From assembly GCA_963661325.1 (NCBI GenBank), contig CAVLBP010000003.1:1-45373 (forward strand): a stretch of 45,373 nt of DNA, written 5' to 3'. The notes beneath the pieces were generated by a model. It did no database searches, was not told where the DNA came from, and saw only the letters and a program-made list of their open reading frames with translations. The position numbers and the translations under genes were made by a program. Shown here piece by piece: positions 1 to 9,532 of the stretch (position 1 is its first letter; each line of letters opens with the position of its first letter). Origin of the DNA: Pararoseburia sp963661325. GTDB taxonomy: Bacteria > Bacillota > Clostridia > Lachnospirales > Lachnospiraceae.

Positions 1-58
1 TATCTGCGCCACTCCACAATACGCTGATTAAGTCCTTACTATTTTCTGTCTCGCCCAT
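1..58 (-). CDS. N-terminal start of an unidentified gene (partial, runs off left edge)
   Basis: Only 19 codons are inside the window. The ATG at 56-58 is preceded by a good GGAGG site (67-71, spacing 8 nt) and by a plausible promoter, so this is a real gene start and not a shadow. The peptide starts MGETENSKDLISVLWSGAD. A short polar start followed by a 'LWxxAD' stretch recalls the N-terminus of type I restriction-modification M subunits, but 19 residues are too few to assign a family. The sequence to the left of the window would settle it. Confidence 0.55.
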   Translation of the reverse strand, partial: MGETENSKDLISVLWSGAD

Positions 59-97
59 CTATAGTTCCTCCCATTTTTTCATCTAAGAATATTTTTT

Positions 98-126
98 ATC
101 ATATCACATTTTACAAATCCTGTCTT
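98..126 (-). promoter_or_regulatory. Predicted sigma-A promoter for the left-edge gene
   Basis: Reading the minus strand: -35 AAGACA (121-126), 17-nt spacer, -10 TATGAT (98-103) with an extended TGA just before it. It sits 40 nt upstream of the ATG at 58 and downstream of the gltD hairpin, which suits independent transcription of the left-edge gene. Confidence 0.5.
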
Positions 127-164
127 TTTCTTTACAGCATCAGACTTTAGGATTTGCCTCATAG

Positions 165-199
165 TAATAGGGCTGGCACAAAAAATGCCAGCCCTATTA
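165..199 (-). terminator. Strong hairpin downstream of gltD
   Basis: A 13-bp perfect stem (166-178 with 186-198, extended by a T-A pair to 165/199) closes a 7-nt A-rich loop. It lies about 90 nt past the gltD stop and ahead of the next promoter, the expected place for the gltBD terminator. Neither side has a U-tract, so it may be an atypical terminator or an mRNA 3' stabilising hairpin. Confidence 0.5.
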
Positions 200-288
200 T
201 TCGTCTTACTCCCCACTAATTCTTTTATTTGTAATCTGACTGCGACTATCTTTTACAAGAAAGGACAAAGGATTCAATTCTTAAATTT

Positions 289-1773
289 TTATAAATTGGA
301 ATATCCCATCAGATATTCATCTACTTCTCTTGCACAATCACGTCCCTGTCGGATTGCCTTTACAACCAGAGACTGACCTGTATGCATATCACCTGCGGTA
401 AAGATCTTGTCTACCGAAGTTGCAAACTTTCCTGCCTCCGTAGCGACATTGGTTCTGCCATCCACCTTTACCTTAAAAGCATCGGTCACATACGACTGGC
501 TTCCCAAAAATCCTGCGGCGATCAGGACCAGTTGGCATGGTACTTCTTTTTCCGTACCTTCGACCGGTACCATCATGCGCCTGCCGGTCTTTTCATCCGT
601 CTTGGATTCCAGACTGACAAGAATAACGCTCTTTAGGTTGCCGCTGCGGTCTTTTTTGAATTCTTTGACCGTCGTTGTATAAATACGCGGATCATGTCCA
701 AAGACAGCGATGGCTTCTTCCTGACCGTAATCTGTCTTGCAGACCAGTGGCCACTGTGGCCAAGGATTGCTCTCCCGTCTCTCATCCGGTGCTTTCGGCA
801 TCATTTCCAACTGTGTGATAGACTTGCAGCCATGTCGCATACAAGTACCTACGCAGTCATTACCGGTGTCACCGCCACCGATCACGATTACATCTTTATC
901 CTTTGCAGAGATAAAAGTTCCTTCTTTTAAGCCATTGTCCCACAGGCTCTTGGTCGTGGATGTCAAAAAATCTACCGCAAAGTAAATACCTTTTGCCTCT
1001 CTGCCCGGTGCCTGGATGTCTCTTGGATTGGATGCCCCACAGGCTAAGATCACGGCATCATATTCTGCCAGGAGTTCCTTTGGCTTGATGTCTTTGCCAA
1101 CATCCACATTTGTCTTAAAAGTAATGCCCTCTTCTTCCATGACCGCGATCTTGCGGTCAATGATCTGCTTTTCCAGTTTCATATTTGGAATGCCATAACG
1201 GAGCAGACCGCCCACACGGTCATTTCTCTCATAGACCGTCACTTCATGTCCTCTGGAATTGAGTTGGTCTGCTGCTGCAAGTCCGGAAGGGCCGGAACCG
1301 ATGACCGCGATCTTTTTGCCAGAACGATTGACCGGCGGCTTTGCGTCTGCCAGACCGTGTGCATAAGCATATTCAATGATGGCACGCTCATTTTCCCTGG
1401 TCGTGACCGGATCCCCGTTCAGCCCACAGGTACATGCCTTTTCGCAAAGTCCCGGGCATACACGGCAGGTAAATTCCGGGAAATTGCTGGTCTTATGCAG
1501 GCGCAGATATGCCTGCTCCCAGTTGCCATGATAGACCAGATCGTTCCACTCCGGTATCAGGTTGTTGAGAGGACAACCGGAAGTCATCCCCTTAATCGTC
1601 ATACCTGACTGGCAGAAAGGAACACCACAGTCCATACAACGTGATCCCTGTCTCTGCTGTTCTTCTGTTGAAAGTGGAATATGAAATTCGTTAAAATTCT
1701 TGATTCTCTCTTTTGCGTCGATCGCCTGTGACTCCTGACGCTCATATTCTAAAAATCCTGTTGCTTTTCCCAT
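289..1773 (-). CDS. gltD: Glutamate synthase (NADPH) small subunit
   Basis: A 494-aa beta subunit of GOGAT. It takes electrons from NAD(P)H through FAD and iron-sulfur clusters to the large subunit, where glutamine and 2-oxoglutarate become two glutamates. The N-terminal ferredoxin-like part has the cysteine motifs CMDCGVPFC and CRVCPGLCEKAC. The FAD-binding Rossmann motif GSGPSGLAAA follows near residue 160, a second NAD(P)H-binding motif IGGGDTGNDC near residue 300, and the C-terminal FAD motif FTAGDMHTGQSLV. Length is normal for the family. It lies 16 nt downstream of gltB with its own AAAGGAG site, so the two are co-transcribed. Assignment is secure. Confidence 0.97.
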   Translation of the reverse strand: MGKATGFLEYERQESQAIDAKERIKNFNEFHIPLSTEEQQRQGSRCMDCGVPFCQSGMTIKGMTSGCPLNNLIPEWNDLVYHGNWEQAYLRLHKTSNFPEFTCRVCPGLCEKACTCGLNGDPVTTRENERAIIEYAYAHGLADAKPPVNRSGKKIAVIGSGPSGLAAADQLNSRGHEVTVYERNDRVGGLLRYGIPNMKLEKQIIDRKIAVMEEEGITFKTNVDVGKDIKPKELLAEYDAVILACGASNPRDIQAPGREAKGIYFAVDFLTSTTKSLWDNGLKEGTFISAKDKDVIVIGGGDTGNDCVGTCMRHGCKSITQLEMMPKAPDERRESNPWPQWPLVCKTDYGQEEAIAVFGHDPRIYTTTVKEFKKDRSGNLKSVILVSLESKTDEKTGRRMMVPVEGTEKEVPCQLVLIAAGFLGSQSYVTDAFKVKVDGRTNVATEAGKFATSVDKIFTAGDMHTGQSLVVKAIRQGRDCAREVDEYLMGYSNL

Positions 1774-1789
1774 TGGTATCTCCTTTCCC

Positions 1790-4700
1790 TTACTTTGTCA
1801 AAGCGTTGAACGCCTCGATCTGTGCCTGCTCACTGCTAAGTCCTTTTTCTTCCATCTGGACAATGGTCATCATCATCTTCTTGTAGTCGTGAGGCACGAT
1901 CTTTTTGAATTTCGGCAGATACTGACTAAAGTTGTCAAATATCTCCTTGCCCTTCTTGGAATTGGTGTAAGCAACATGTTCCGTAATGATCTCCTTCAAC
2001 TCCAGGACATCATACTTATCTGTTACCGGTTCCAAAGATACCATGGTCTTATTGAGTTTTCGGTAAAGGGAGGCATCTTCATCCAGTACATAAGCGATAC
2101 CGCCGCTCATACCGGCTGCAAAATTCTTTCCGGTCTGTCCTAAGACTACGACACGTCCGCCGGTCATATATTCACAACCATGGTCACCACAGCCTTCTAC
2201 AACCGCAGTCGCACCGGAATTTCTGACACAGAAACGCTCACCGGCTACACCGTTGATAAAGGCTTTGCCGCTGGTTGCACCGTACAGTGCCACATTACCG
2301 ATAATGATATTTTCGTCTTCTTTATATGTTACACCTGTTGGCGGATAAACGACTAACTTTCCGCCGGAAAGTCCCTTGCCAAAGTAATCGTTGCTGTCGC
2401 CGACCAGTTCCAGTGTCAGTCCCTTTGGAATAAAGGCACCAAAACTCTGTCCACCGGCACCGTTACACTGCACGGTAAAGGTATCTTCCGGCAAAGATTC
2501 GCCAAAACGTCTGGTGATCTCCGCGCCAAAGAGGGTACCTACGGAACGGTCGGTATTGGTCACATCGATCTGTACACCCTTTTTGCTTCCGCTCTCCAAA
2601 GCGTCCTTAAACTGTTTCAAAAGGATCTTTTCATCTACCGTCTTTTCCAACTGGAAATCAAATACATTTTTCTTGTTGTAGCAGATCTTTCCTGCATCCT
2701 TGGCATATGGGTTGTCCAGGATCGCAGAAAGATCGATCTTTGCATATCTGCCCTGTTTTGCGCTCTCCTTCACTTCCAAAAGATCCGTGCGGCCTACCAG
2801 TTCATCTACGCTGCGCACGCCAAGTTTTGCCATGTATTCACGCAGTTCCTGAGCGATAAAGCGCATAAAGTTGACAACATATTCCGGTTTTCCGGTAAAA
2901 CGCTTGCGCAGTTCCGGATTCTGGGTCGCAATACCGACCGGACAGGTATCCAGATTGCAGACACGCATCATCACACATCCCATGGTAACCAGCGGTGCTG
3001 TCGCAAATCCGTATTCCTCGGCACCAAGCATGGCAGCGATCGCAACATCACGACCACTCATAAGTTTTCCGTCTGTCTCAATGACAACCTTGTTGCGCAG
3101 ACCATTCATCGTCAGCGTCTGGTGTGCTTCTGCCAGTCCAAGTTCCCATGGAAGTCCGGCATTGTGGATGGAACTTCTCGGTGCGGCACCGGTTCCTCCG
3201 TCATAACCGGAGATCAAAATAACCTGTGCCCCTGCCTTGGCTACACCGGAAGCAACCGTTCCGACGCCTGCCTCAGAAACCAGTTTTACAGAAATTCTGG
3301 CATCTTTATTTGCATTTTTCAGATCATAGATCAACTGTGCCAGATCTTCGATCGAATAAATATCATGATGTGGTGGCGGAGAGATCAAGGATACGCCCGG
3401 TGTGGAAAGTCTTGTCTTGGCGATCCAAGGGTAAACTTTCTTGCCCGGCAAATGTCCGCCTTCGCCCGGTTTTGCTCCCTGTGCCATCTTGATCTGGATC
3501 TCCTTGGCACTTACTAAATAACGGCTGGTAACACCAAATCGACCGGATGCCACCTGCTTGATGGCAGAGCAACGATTCTTTCCGTCCTTGCCGATGGTAA
3601 GGCGTTCTTCTTCCTCACCACCTTCACCGGAATTGGACTTTCCATGCAGCATATTCATGGCGATCGCCATAGTCTCATGCGCTTCCTTGGAGATAGATCC
3701 ATAGGACATGGCTCCTGTCTTAAATCGCTTTACGATCTCATCTACAGATTCGACTTCATCAATATTGATGCCCTTTTTCGGATATTTGAAATCCAAAAGT
3801 CCACGCAGGTTCATGACGGTGTCATCCTCTTTATTGACAAGTGAGGTATATTCCTTAAAGGTATCATAGTCGCCGGTTCTGGTAGACAGTTGCAGCAGAT
3901 GGATGGTCTGCGGGTTATACAGGTGTTCTTCCTTGCCACTGCGCATCTTGTGGGCGCCCTTGCTGTCCAAGGTATTATCCGTGTGCAGATCCAATGGATC
4001 AAACGCCTGAGAATGCAGCATTTCTACATCCTTTTGGATGTCCTCGATACCGATACCGCCGATACGGCTGACTGTTCCCTTAAAGTAACGGTTTACCACA
4101 TCCTCATTGATACCGATGGCTTCAAAGATCTTTGCGCCCTGATAAGACTGGACGGTAGAAATTCCCATCTTGGATGCGATCTTGATGATGCCGCTGATAA
4201 CAGCCTCATTATAAGAATCCACTGCCGCATAGTAATCTTTGTCGAGCATGTTGAGATCGATCAATTCCTGGATACTCTCCTGTGCCAGATATGGATTGAT
4301 GGCAGAAGCACCATAACCCAAAAGGGTTGCAAAATGATGTACCTCTCGCGGTTCTCCACTCTCCAGGATCACAGAAAGGCTTGTCCTCTTTTTAGTCTGT
4401 ACCAGATACTGCTGTAAAGCAGAAACGGCAAGCAGGGATGGAATGGCTACATGGTTTTCATCCACGCCACGGTCAGACAGGATGATGATATTGGCACCTT
4501 CCCTGTGTGCACGATCTGCCTCTACATAAAGGTGATCGATGGCTTTTTCCAAAGATGTATTCTTATAATATGTGATCGGGATAGTCTCTACCTTAAATCC
4601 TTCCACATTCATATTCTTGATCTTGAGCAGATCTGTATTGGTCAGGATCGGATTGTTGATCCGAAGCATCTTACAGTTTTCTTCTTTTTCCTCTAAGACA

Positions 4701-6331
4701 TTGCCACTCTCGCCCAGATAGATGGTCGTAGATGTCACGATCTTCTCACGGATGGAGTCGATCGGCGGATTGGTCACCTGTGCAAACAACTGCTTGAAAT
4801 AGTTAAAGAGTGGCTGATGCTGATTAGACAGCACTGCCAGCGGTGTATCAATACCCATGGCACCGATGCCCTCTGCCCCATTTAAAGCCATTGGCAGGAT
4901 GGAAGTCTTTAAATCCTCATAAGAATAGCCAAAGGCTTTCTGCAACTTGGCACGTTCTTCCTTTGTGTGGTTCGGCACACGTTTATTCGGAATCTTCAGA
5001 TCATGCAGGTGTACCAGGTTCTTGTCCAGCCACTCACCATACGGCTGCTTGGTCGCATAAGCGGTCTTTAATTCATCATCATCGATCAGACGTCCGGCAA
5101 CTGTATCTACTAAAAGCATCTTGCCCGGCTTCAAACGGTCTTTGGATAAGATCCTGCTCTCATCGATCGGAAGTACACCAACCTCGGAAGAAAGGATCAG
5201 ATAGTCGTCCTTGGTCACATAGTATCTGGATGGGCGCAGACCGTTTCGATCCAGAACTGCTCCCATGATATCTCCATCCGAGAAAAGAATGGATGCCGGT
5301 CCGTCCCAAGGCTCCATCATGGTCGCATAATACTGGTAAAAGTCCTTGCGTTCCTGATTCATTGCCTGATTGTTGATCCACGGCTCCGGTATGGTCATCA
5401 TAACGGCAAGTGGCAAAGGCAATCCATTCATCACTAAAAATTCCAAAGTATTGTCAAGCATTGCTGAGTCTGAACCGGAAGTATTGACAACCGGTGTGAT
5501 CTTAGAAAGTTCTGTCTCTAAGAACTCAGAATACATGGTCTCCTCACGGGAAAGCATACGGTCTGCATTTCCCTTGATCGTGTTGATCTCTCCATTATGT
5601 ACGATAAAACGGTTTGGATGCGCCCTCTCCCAACTTGGATTGGTGTTGGTTGAGAAACGGGAATGCACGATAGCGATTGCGGACTCATAATCTTCATCAT
5701 GCAGATCAGTAAAGAAGGTACGCAGCTGTCCCACCAAAAACATACCTTTATATACGATGGTACGGCTGGAAAGGGAAACTACATATGTATTCTCACAGGT
5801 CTGCTCAAATACACGTCTTGCCACATACAACTTGCGGTCAAAATCCAGTCCTGCTTTGACATCTGCCGGCTTCTTCACAAAGCCCTGCATGATATAAGGC
5901 ATGCAGTCGATTGCTTTCTTTCCCAATACCTTAGGATTGGTCGGTACATCTCTCCATCCTAAGAATTCCATGCCTTCCTTTTCCACAATGATCTCAAACA
6001 TCTTCTTTGCCTGATTGCGGTTCAACTCATCCTGTGGGAAAAAGAACATGCCTACACCATAGGTTCTTTCCTCCCCCAGATCTATACCAAGATTTCCTGC
6101 AATCTTGCTAAAGAACTTATGCGATACCTGCAACATGATACCAACACCGTCGCCTGTCTTCCCCTCAGCGTCCTTGCCGGCTCTGTGTTCCAGATTCTCT
6201 ACGATCTTTAGAGCATCTGACACTGTCTGATGTGTCTTGATCCCTTTCATACTGACAACGGCACCGATACCGCAGTTATCATGTTCAAATTCCTGTCGAT
6301 ATAAGCCCGTCTTATGATTCTTATTCTCCAT
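1790..6331 (-). CDS. gltB: Glutamate synthase large subunit
   Basis: 1513 aa, full length for the alpha subunit. The domains are an N-terminal class II glutamine amidotransferase, a linker domain, an FMN-binding synthase domain (motif GEGGEEEERL), a 3Fe-4S site (CVMMRVCNLDTCPVG) and a C-terminal beta-helix rich in GxxxG. The amidotransferase nucleophile is Cys20 in HDNCGIGAV, so a short propeptide is probably removed. I chose the ATG at 6331 because GAGAGG lies 9 nt upstream; the ATG at 6340 directly abuts that site. It is first in a gltBD operon with its own promoter. No gltC-like regulator is adjacent. Confidence 0.97.
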   Translation of the reverse strand: MENKNHKTGLYRQEFEHDNCGIGAVVSMKGIKTHQTVSDALKIVENLEHRAGKDAEGKTGDGVGIMLQVSHKFFSKIAGNLGIDLGEERTYGVGMFFFPQDELNRNQAKKMFEIIVEKEGMEFLGWRDVPTNPKVLGKKAIDCMPYIMQGFVKKPADVKAGLDFDRKLYVARRVFEQTCENTYVVSLSSRTIVYKGMFLVGQLRTFFTDLHDEDYESAIAIVHSRFSTNTNPSWERAHPNRFIVHNGEINTIKGNADRMLSREETMYSEFLETELSKITPVVNTSGSDSAMLDNTLEFLVMNGLPLPLAVMMTIPEPWINNQAMNQERKDFYQYYATMMEPWDGPASILFSDGDIMGAVLDRNGLRPSRYYVTKDDYLILSSEVGVLPIDESRILSKDRLKPGKMLLVDTVAGRLIDDDELKTAYATKQPYGEWLDKNLVHLHDLKIPNKRVPNHTKEERAKLQKAFGYSYEDLKTSILPMALNGAEGIGAMGIDTPLAVLSNQHQPLFNYFKQLFAQVTNPPIDSIREKIVTSTTIYLGESGNVLEEKEENCKMLRINNPILTNTDLLKIKNMNVEGFKVETIPITYYKNTSLEKAIDHLYVEADRAHREGANIIILSDRGVDENHVAIPSLLAVSALQQYLVQTKKRTSLSVILESGEPREVHHFATLLGYGASAINPYLAQESIQELIDLNMLDKDYYAAVDSYNEAVISGIIKIASKMGISTVQSYQGAKIFEAIGINEDVVNRYFKGTVSRIGGIGIEDIQKDVEMLHSQAFDPLDLHTDNTLDSKGAHKMRSGKEEHLYNPQTIHLLQLSTRTGDYDTFKEYTSLVNKEDDTVMNLRGLLDFKYPKKGINIDEVESVDEIVKRFKTGAMSYGSISKEAHETMAIAMNMLHGKSNSGEGGEEEERLTIGKDGKNRCSAIKQVASGRFGVTSRYLVSAKEIQIKMAQGAKPGEGGHLPGKKVYPWIAKTRLSTPGVSLISPPPHHDIYSIEDLAQLIYDLKNANKDARISVKLVSEAGVGTVASGVAKAGAQVILISGYDGGTGAAPRSSIHNAGLPWELGLAEAHQTLTMNGLRNKVVIETDGKLMSGRDVAIAAMLGAEEYGFATAPLVTMGCVMMRVCNLDTCPVGIATQNPELRKRFTGKPEYVVNFMRFIAQELREYMAKLGVRSVDELVGRTDLLEVKESAKQGRYAKIDLSAILDNPYAKDAGKICYNKKNVFDFQLEKTVDEKILLKQFKDALESGSKKGVQIDVTNTDRSVGTLFGAEITRRFGESLPEDTFTVQCNGAGGQSFGAFIPKGLTLELVGDSNDYFGKGLSGGKLVVYPPTGVTYKEDENIIIGNVALYGATSGKAFINGVAGERFCVRNSGATAVVEGCGDHGCEYMTGGRVVVLGQTGKNFAAGMSGGIAYVLDEDASLYRKLNKTMVSLEPVTDKYDVLELKEIITEHVAYTNSKKGKEIFDNFSQYLPKFKKIVPHDYKKMMMTIVQMEEKGLSSEQAQIEAFNALTK

Positions 6332-6387
6332 CGTATCCATCCTCTCTGTATATCTTTTCCTTCCCGAAAATTCATCTGTCGCTAACT

Positions 6388-6416
6388 AATATACTCCTGC
6401 TTTCTCCGTTTGTAAA
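6388..6416 (-). promoter_or_regulatory. Predicted gltBD promoter
   Basis: Minus strand: -35 TTTACA (6411-6416), 17-nt spacer, -10 TATATT (6388-6393), about 50 nt upstream of the gltB start. The flanking 6430-6581 stretch, between gltB and spoIIM, is very AT-rich. I see no gene, and only a weak stem there (TAGAAAA/TTTTCTA) without a U-tract. Confidence 0.6.
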
Positions 6417-6581
6417 CAACTTTTTCTTTTGTATTGTCTGATTATTCGACTATTTTATTTTATTTGTATATTTATCTGTCTTTATATGCTATTTTCACAT
6501 CTATATATACTTTTTGTATGCTATACAGGCACATGTGTACGCGTAGAAAATCACTTTTCTAGTATTTACCAGACATCTTTC

Positions 6582-7199
6582 TTACAATACAAAGAAATTT
6601 TTGACAAACACGATCAAAAGCGGATTGACAAAACATTCCAAATAAATACCGCTTGCCATCATACCAAGGAGTCCCAAGACGTAGACAAAATATTTGGGCA
6701 GGCTTTCCTGACTTTCCAATTCTCTCCGCCTTATAAAAAGCCAATATAGATAGGCAAAGAGCATGCCATACACGATCCACTGTGGAAACAAGGCTGCCAC
6801 ACCCAGCAAAAGTCCTTTCCATCCGTAGAGCTTCAAGAAAGACATAAGAAAGATACCAAGCCAGACACCACCCAGTCCACTGACAAGATAATAAAGGAAT
6901 TTCCGCATACGGGTCAGCCCACACAAAGTCAATAGCAAGAGAAGTTCGCTTCTTCGTATAACAACATACCAGAAGAGATTTCTGTTATCGCTGATATTGG
7001 AATCCAGCCGCTCCAGACAGATCCTGCTCCAGCCTGCCACCTCTGCGATCTCCTCCCACAAGAAAAAACGTACCAATAGCAAGGCAATAAAAAAAGACAA
7101 AAGAAAGACCCCTCTCTTGCTCCGCCAACGGTGCAGGCGGAAAGTCATAGGGAATTTCTTCTGTCTGTGATATGCATCATAATATGAATACTGCTTCAT
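6582..7199 (-). CDS. spoIIM: Stage II sporulation protein M-like membrane protein
   Basis: 205 aa with about five hydrophobic segments (for example FLLSFFIALLLVRFF, LLLLLTLCGLT, LVSGLGGVWLGIFLM, FVYVLGLLGMMASGI). SpoIIM is part of the SpoIIDMP complex, which remodels septal peptidoglycan during engulfment of the forespore. The assignment rests on topology, size, the glycine-rich central segment and gene order: in Bacillus a nudF-like ADP-ribose pyrophosphatase gene also lies just upstream of spoIIM. I prefer the ATG at 7199, with GGGAG 10 nt upstream, over the ATG at 7226, which overlaps a GA-rich site. It probably shares a transcript with the Nudix gene 65 nt upstream. Confidence 0.75.
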   Translation of the reverse strand: MKQYSYYDAYHRQKKFPMTFRLHRWRSKRGVFLLSFFIALLLVRFFLWEEIAEVAGWSRICLERLDSNISDNRNLFWYVVIRRSELLLLLTLCGLTRMRKFLYYLVSGLGGVWLGIFLMSFLKLYGWKGLLLGVAALFPQWIVYGMLFAYLYWLFIRRRELESQESLPKYFVYVLGLLGMMASGIYLECFVNPLLIVFVKNFFVL

Positions 7200-7264
7200 A
7201 AGGTTCTCACTCCCTGTCCAATTCATCCTTATTCATCTTATGATACTGTATTTGATTTATGCTA

Positions 7265-7810
7265 TTATCCATGCGTAAGTCTTTTTACCTGATATGCCAG
7301 AATTGCTGAAACCGTCTTGGAATCCTGCATACGTCCGGCATAGATCTCCGTCAAAAGATCATCCATATCCCATGCCTTGATCTCAATGGACTCCGCCTCA
7401 TCCAAATGCTGCTTCCCCGGATGCAGACCGGTTGCCAGATAGACATCAATAAATTCATCGCAAAAGGCAACGGTGGTCTTTAAGGAGATGAGCGGTTCGA
7501 TCCGGTCACAGGTGTAACCTGTCTCCTCGGTCAGTTCCCTGCTTGCACAGACCATGGTATCTTCCGTTACCGAATCTCTGGACCCCGCCGGAATCTCCCA
7601 TGTCATACGTTTTAGTGCATGGCGGTACTGGTGCACCAAAACGATCCTGCCATCCGGTAGGACCGGAACCACTGCCGCCGCCCCTTTTCTGTGACTCACA
7701 AAATCCCATGCTTCCTTGTGTCCGTTTGGCAGGCGCACAGTATCCGCATAGACATCCAATATAGAGCCTTTATATACCAGTTCTCTCTTTTCCACCTCTA
7801 CATGTTCCAT
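7265..7810 (-). CDS. nudF: Nudix hydrolase, ADP-ribose pyrophosphatase type
   Basis: 181 aa. The family hydrolyses ADP-ribose to AMP and ribose-5-phosphate with Mg2+. The Nudix box is visible as E-x7-RELTEETGY; the leading glycine is six rather than the usual five residues before the first Glu, a one-residue insertion. The preceding VVPVLPDGRIVLVHQYR and WEIPAG segments are typical of ADP-ribose-specific members. I chose the ATG at 7810 because AGAAGGAG lies 8 nt upstream; the longer GTG start at 7861 would read through a terminator-like hairpin. Neighbouring spoIIM supports the nudF-spoIIM arrangement seen in Bacillus. Confidence 0.88.
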   Translation of the reverse strand: MEHVEVEKRELVYKGSILDVYADTVRLPNGHKEAWDFVSHRKGAAAVVPVLPDGRIVLVHQYRHALKRMTWEIPAGSRDSVTEDTMVCASRELTEETGYTCDRIEPLISLKTTVAFCDEFIDVYLATGLHPGKQHLDEAESIEIKAWDMDDLLTEIYAGRMQDSKTVSAILAYQVKRLTHG

Positions 7811-7829
7811 CTTTCTCACTCCTTCTGAT

Positions 7830-7855
7830 AAAAAGAATGTGCCTTCCGCACATTC
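7830..7855 (-). terminator. Terminator-like hairpin in the Nudix gene leader
   Basis: Minus strand: an 8-bp perfect stem GAATGTGC/GCACATTC (7848-7855 with 7835-7842) with a 5-nt loop, followed at once by five Us. It ends about 20 nt before the Nudix start codon and lies downstream of the separate rny terminator. It could terminate read-through from rny or act as an attenuator for the Nudix-spoIIM unit. Confidence 0.6.
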
Positions 7856-7874
7856 CCGCACTGAGATAAGTTTG

Positions 7875-7908
7875 TAAAAAAATAGTCAGCTTTCGCTGAC
7901 TATTTTTT
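7875..7908 (-). terminator. Intrinsic terminator of rny
   Basis: A 10-bp perfect stem (7881-7890 with 7895-7904), a TTTC/GAAA tetraloop, and A/T runs on both sides, so it could work on either strand. It begins within the rny stop codon. Confidence 0.85.
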
Positions 7909-9454
7909 ATTTTGCATAATCCGTTACTCTCGATTCACGAATTACATTTACTTTGATCTGTCCAGGATAATCTAATTCTGACTCAATTCTCTTAGAAATA
8001 TCCCGCGCCAACAATACCATCTCTGCATCGTTGACCTGTTCAGGAACTACCATTACCCGAACCTCTCTACCTGCCTGAATAGCAAAAGATTTTTCGACTC
8101 CCTTAAATCCATCGGTAATCTCTTCTAACTGTTGTAATCTGTTTGAATATGCTTCTAATGTCTCGCGTCTTGCACCAGGTCTTGCTGCACTGATCGTATC
8201 AGCAGCCTGTACCAAGCATGCGATCAATGATTCCGGCTCCACATCGCCGTGGTGTGCCTCAACCGCATTGATAACGATCGGTGATTCCTTGTATCTCTTG
8301 CAAAGTTCTACACCGAGCTGTACATGTGTACCTTCCATCTCACGGTCAACTGCCTTACCAATATCATGAAGTAAACCTGCACGCTTTGCAAGTCTGACGT
8401 CCTCGCCGATCTCTGCGGCAAGCAGTCCTGCTAACTGTGCTACTTCAATAGAATGCTTTAAGACATTCTGACCATAACTGGTACGATATCTCATCTTACC
8501 AAGAAGTTTGACAAGTTCTGGATGTACACCGTGAACACCTACTTCAAGTGTTGCAGCCTCACCCTCTTCACGGATCAAAGTCTCAACTTCTTTCTGAGCC
8601 TTCTCAACCATTTCCTCAATTCTAGCCGGGTGAATACGACCATCTACGATCAACTTCTCTAAGGCAATTCTAGCCACTTCACGTCTGACTGGGTCAAATG
8701 CGGAAAGAATAACTGCTTCCGGTGTATCATCAATAATCAACTCTACACCTGTCAAAGTCTCAAGGGTACGGATATTACGTCCCTCACGACCAATGATTCT
8801 TCCCTTCATTTCATCATTCGGAAGCTGAACAACAGAGATTGTTGTCTCGGCAACATGATCTGCGGCACACTTCTGTATTGCGGTAACCACAATATCCTTT
8901 GCCTTCTTGTTTGCTTCCTCTTTTGCCTGCGCAACGGATTCTTTGATCAGTTTTGCAGTGTCAAGTTTAACATCTTCTTCAACAGTTTTTAAAAGTATTT
9001 CTTTCGCTTGTTCGGAGGTTAATCCTGAGATTCTTTCTAGTTCCTGTACTCTTTGCTGATTTAACTTCGCAACTTCTTCCTTCTGCTTGTTAACCGCACG
9101 TTCCTTGGCAGTATATTCAGCCTCACGCTTCTCAAGAGCCTCTAATTTCTTGTCCAGATTCTCTTCTTTCTGAAGCACACGATGTTCATTGCGCTGAATC
9201 TCTGCTCTACGCTCACGAATCTCTTTTTCGAGTTCATTCTTTGTCTTCATAGACTCTTCCTTTGCCTCTAAAAGAGCTTCACGCTTCTTGGTCTCCGCAT
9301 TCTTGACAGCCTCGTCAATGATCTCACGAGCCCTGTCTTCTGCACTGCCGACTTTCTTTGCAGATGCCTTCTGGTAGGAAGCATTTGCAATGGCAAGAGA
9401 CACCGGAACTGCAACGACTAACGTAACAACCGCTGTGATTATTATCGTAAGCAC
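7907..9454 (-). CDS. rny: Ribonuclease Y
   Basis: 515 aa, the usual length. This membrane-anchored endoribonuclease initiates mRNA decay in Firmicutes. It has an N-terminal membrane segment (residues 2-24), a long charged coiled coil (about 30-190), a KH RNA-binding domain (210-270, motif GRIIGREGRNIR) and an HD domain with H334 and the H363-D364 pair in LLHDIGKAVD. The start is GTG, with GGAGG 7 nt upstream; that site can pair with the CTCC right before the start codon (about 5 bp), which might dampen initiation. It has its own promoter and terminator. Confidence 0.97.
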   Translation of the reverse strand: MLTIIITAVVTLVVAVPVSLAIANASYQKASAKKVGSAEDRAREIIDEAVKNAETKKREALLEAKEESMKTKNELEKEIRERRAEIQRNEHRVLQKEENLDKKLEALEKREAEYTAKERAVNKQKEEVAKLNQQRVQELERISGLTSEQAKEILLKTVEEDVKLDTAKLIKESVAQAKEEANKKAKDIVVTAIQKCAADHVAETTISVVQLPNDEMKGRIIGREGRNIRTLETLTGVELIIDDTPEAVILSAFDPVRREVARIALEKLIVDGRIHPARIEEMVEKAQKEVETLIREEGEAATLEVGVHGVHPELVKLLGKMRYRTSYGQNVLKHSIEVAQLAGLLAAEIGEDVRLAKRAGLLHDIGKAVDREMEGTHVQLGVELCKRYKESPIVINAVEAHHGDVEPESLIACLVQAADTISAARPGARRETLEAYSNRLQQLEEITDGFKGVEKSFAIQAGREVRVMVVPEQVNDAEMVLLARDISKRIESELDYPGQIKVNVIRESRVTDYAK

Positions 9455-9532
9455 AGGAGCACCTCCCTTATTTAATTTTATTGTACATACATCATGAAAA
9501 ATTACTAATCTGCATATAAATACAACAATTAA

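Noticed and set aside
3890..4417. 175-aa plus-strand open frame opposite gltB
   Set aside because: Antisense shadow of the conserved GltB FMN/linker region; no domain or start signal.
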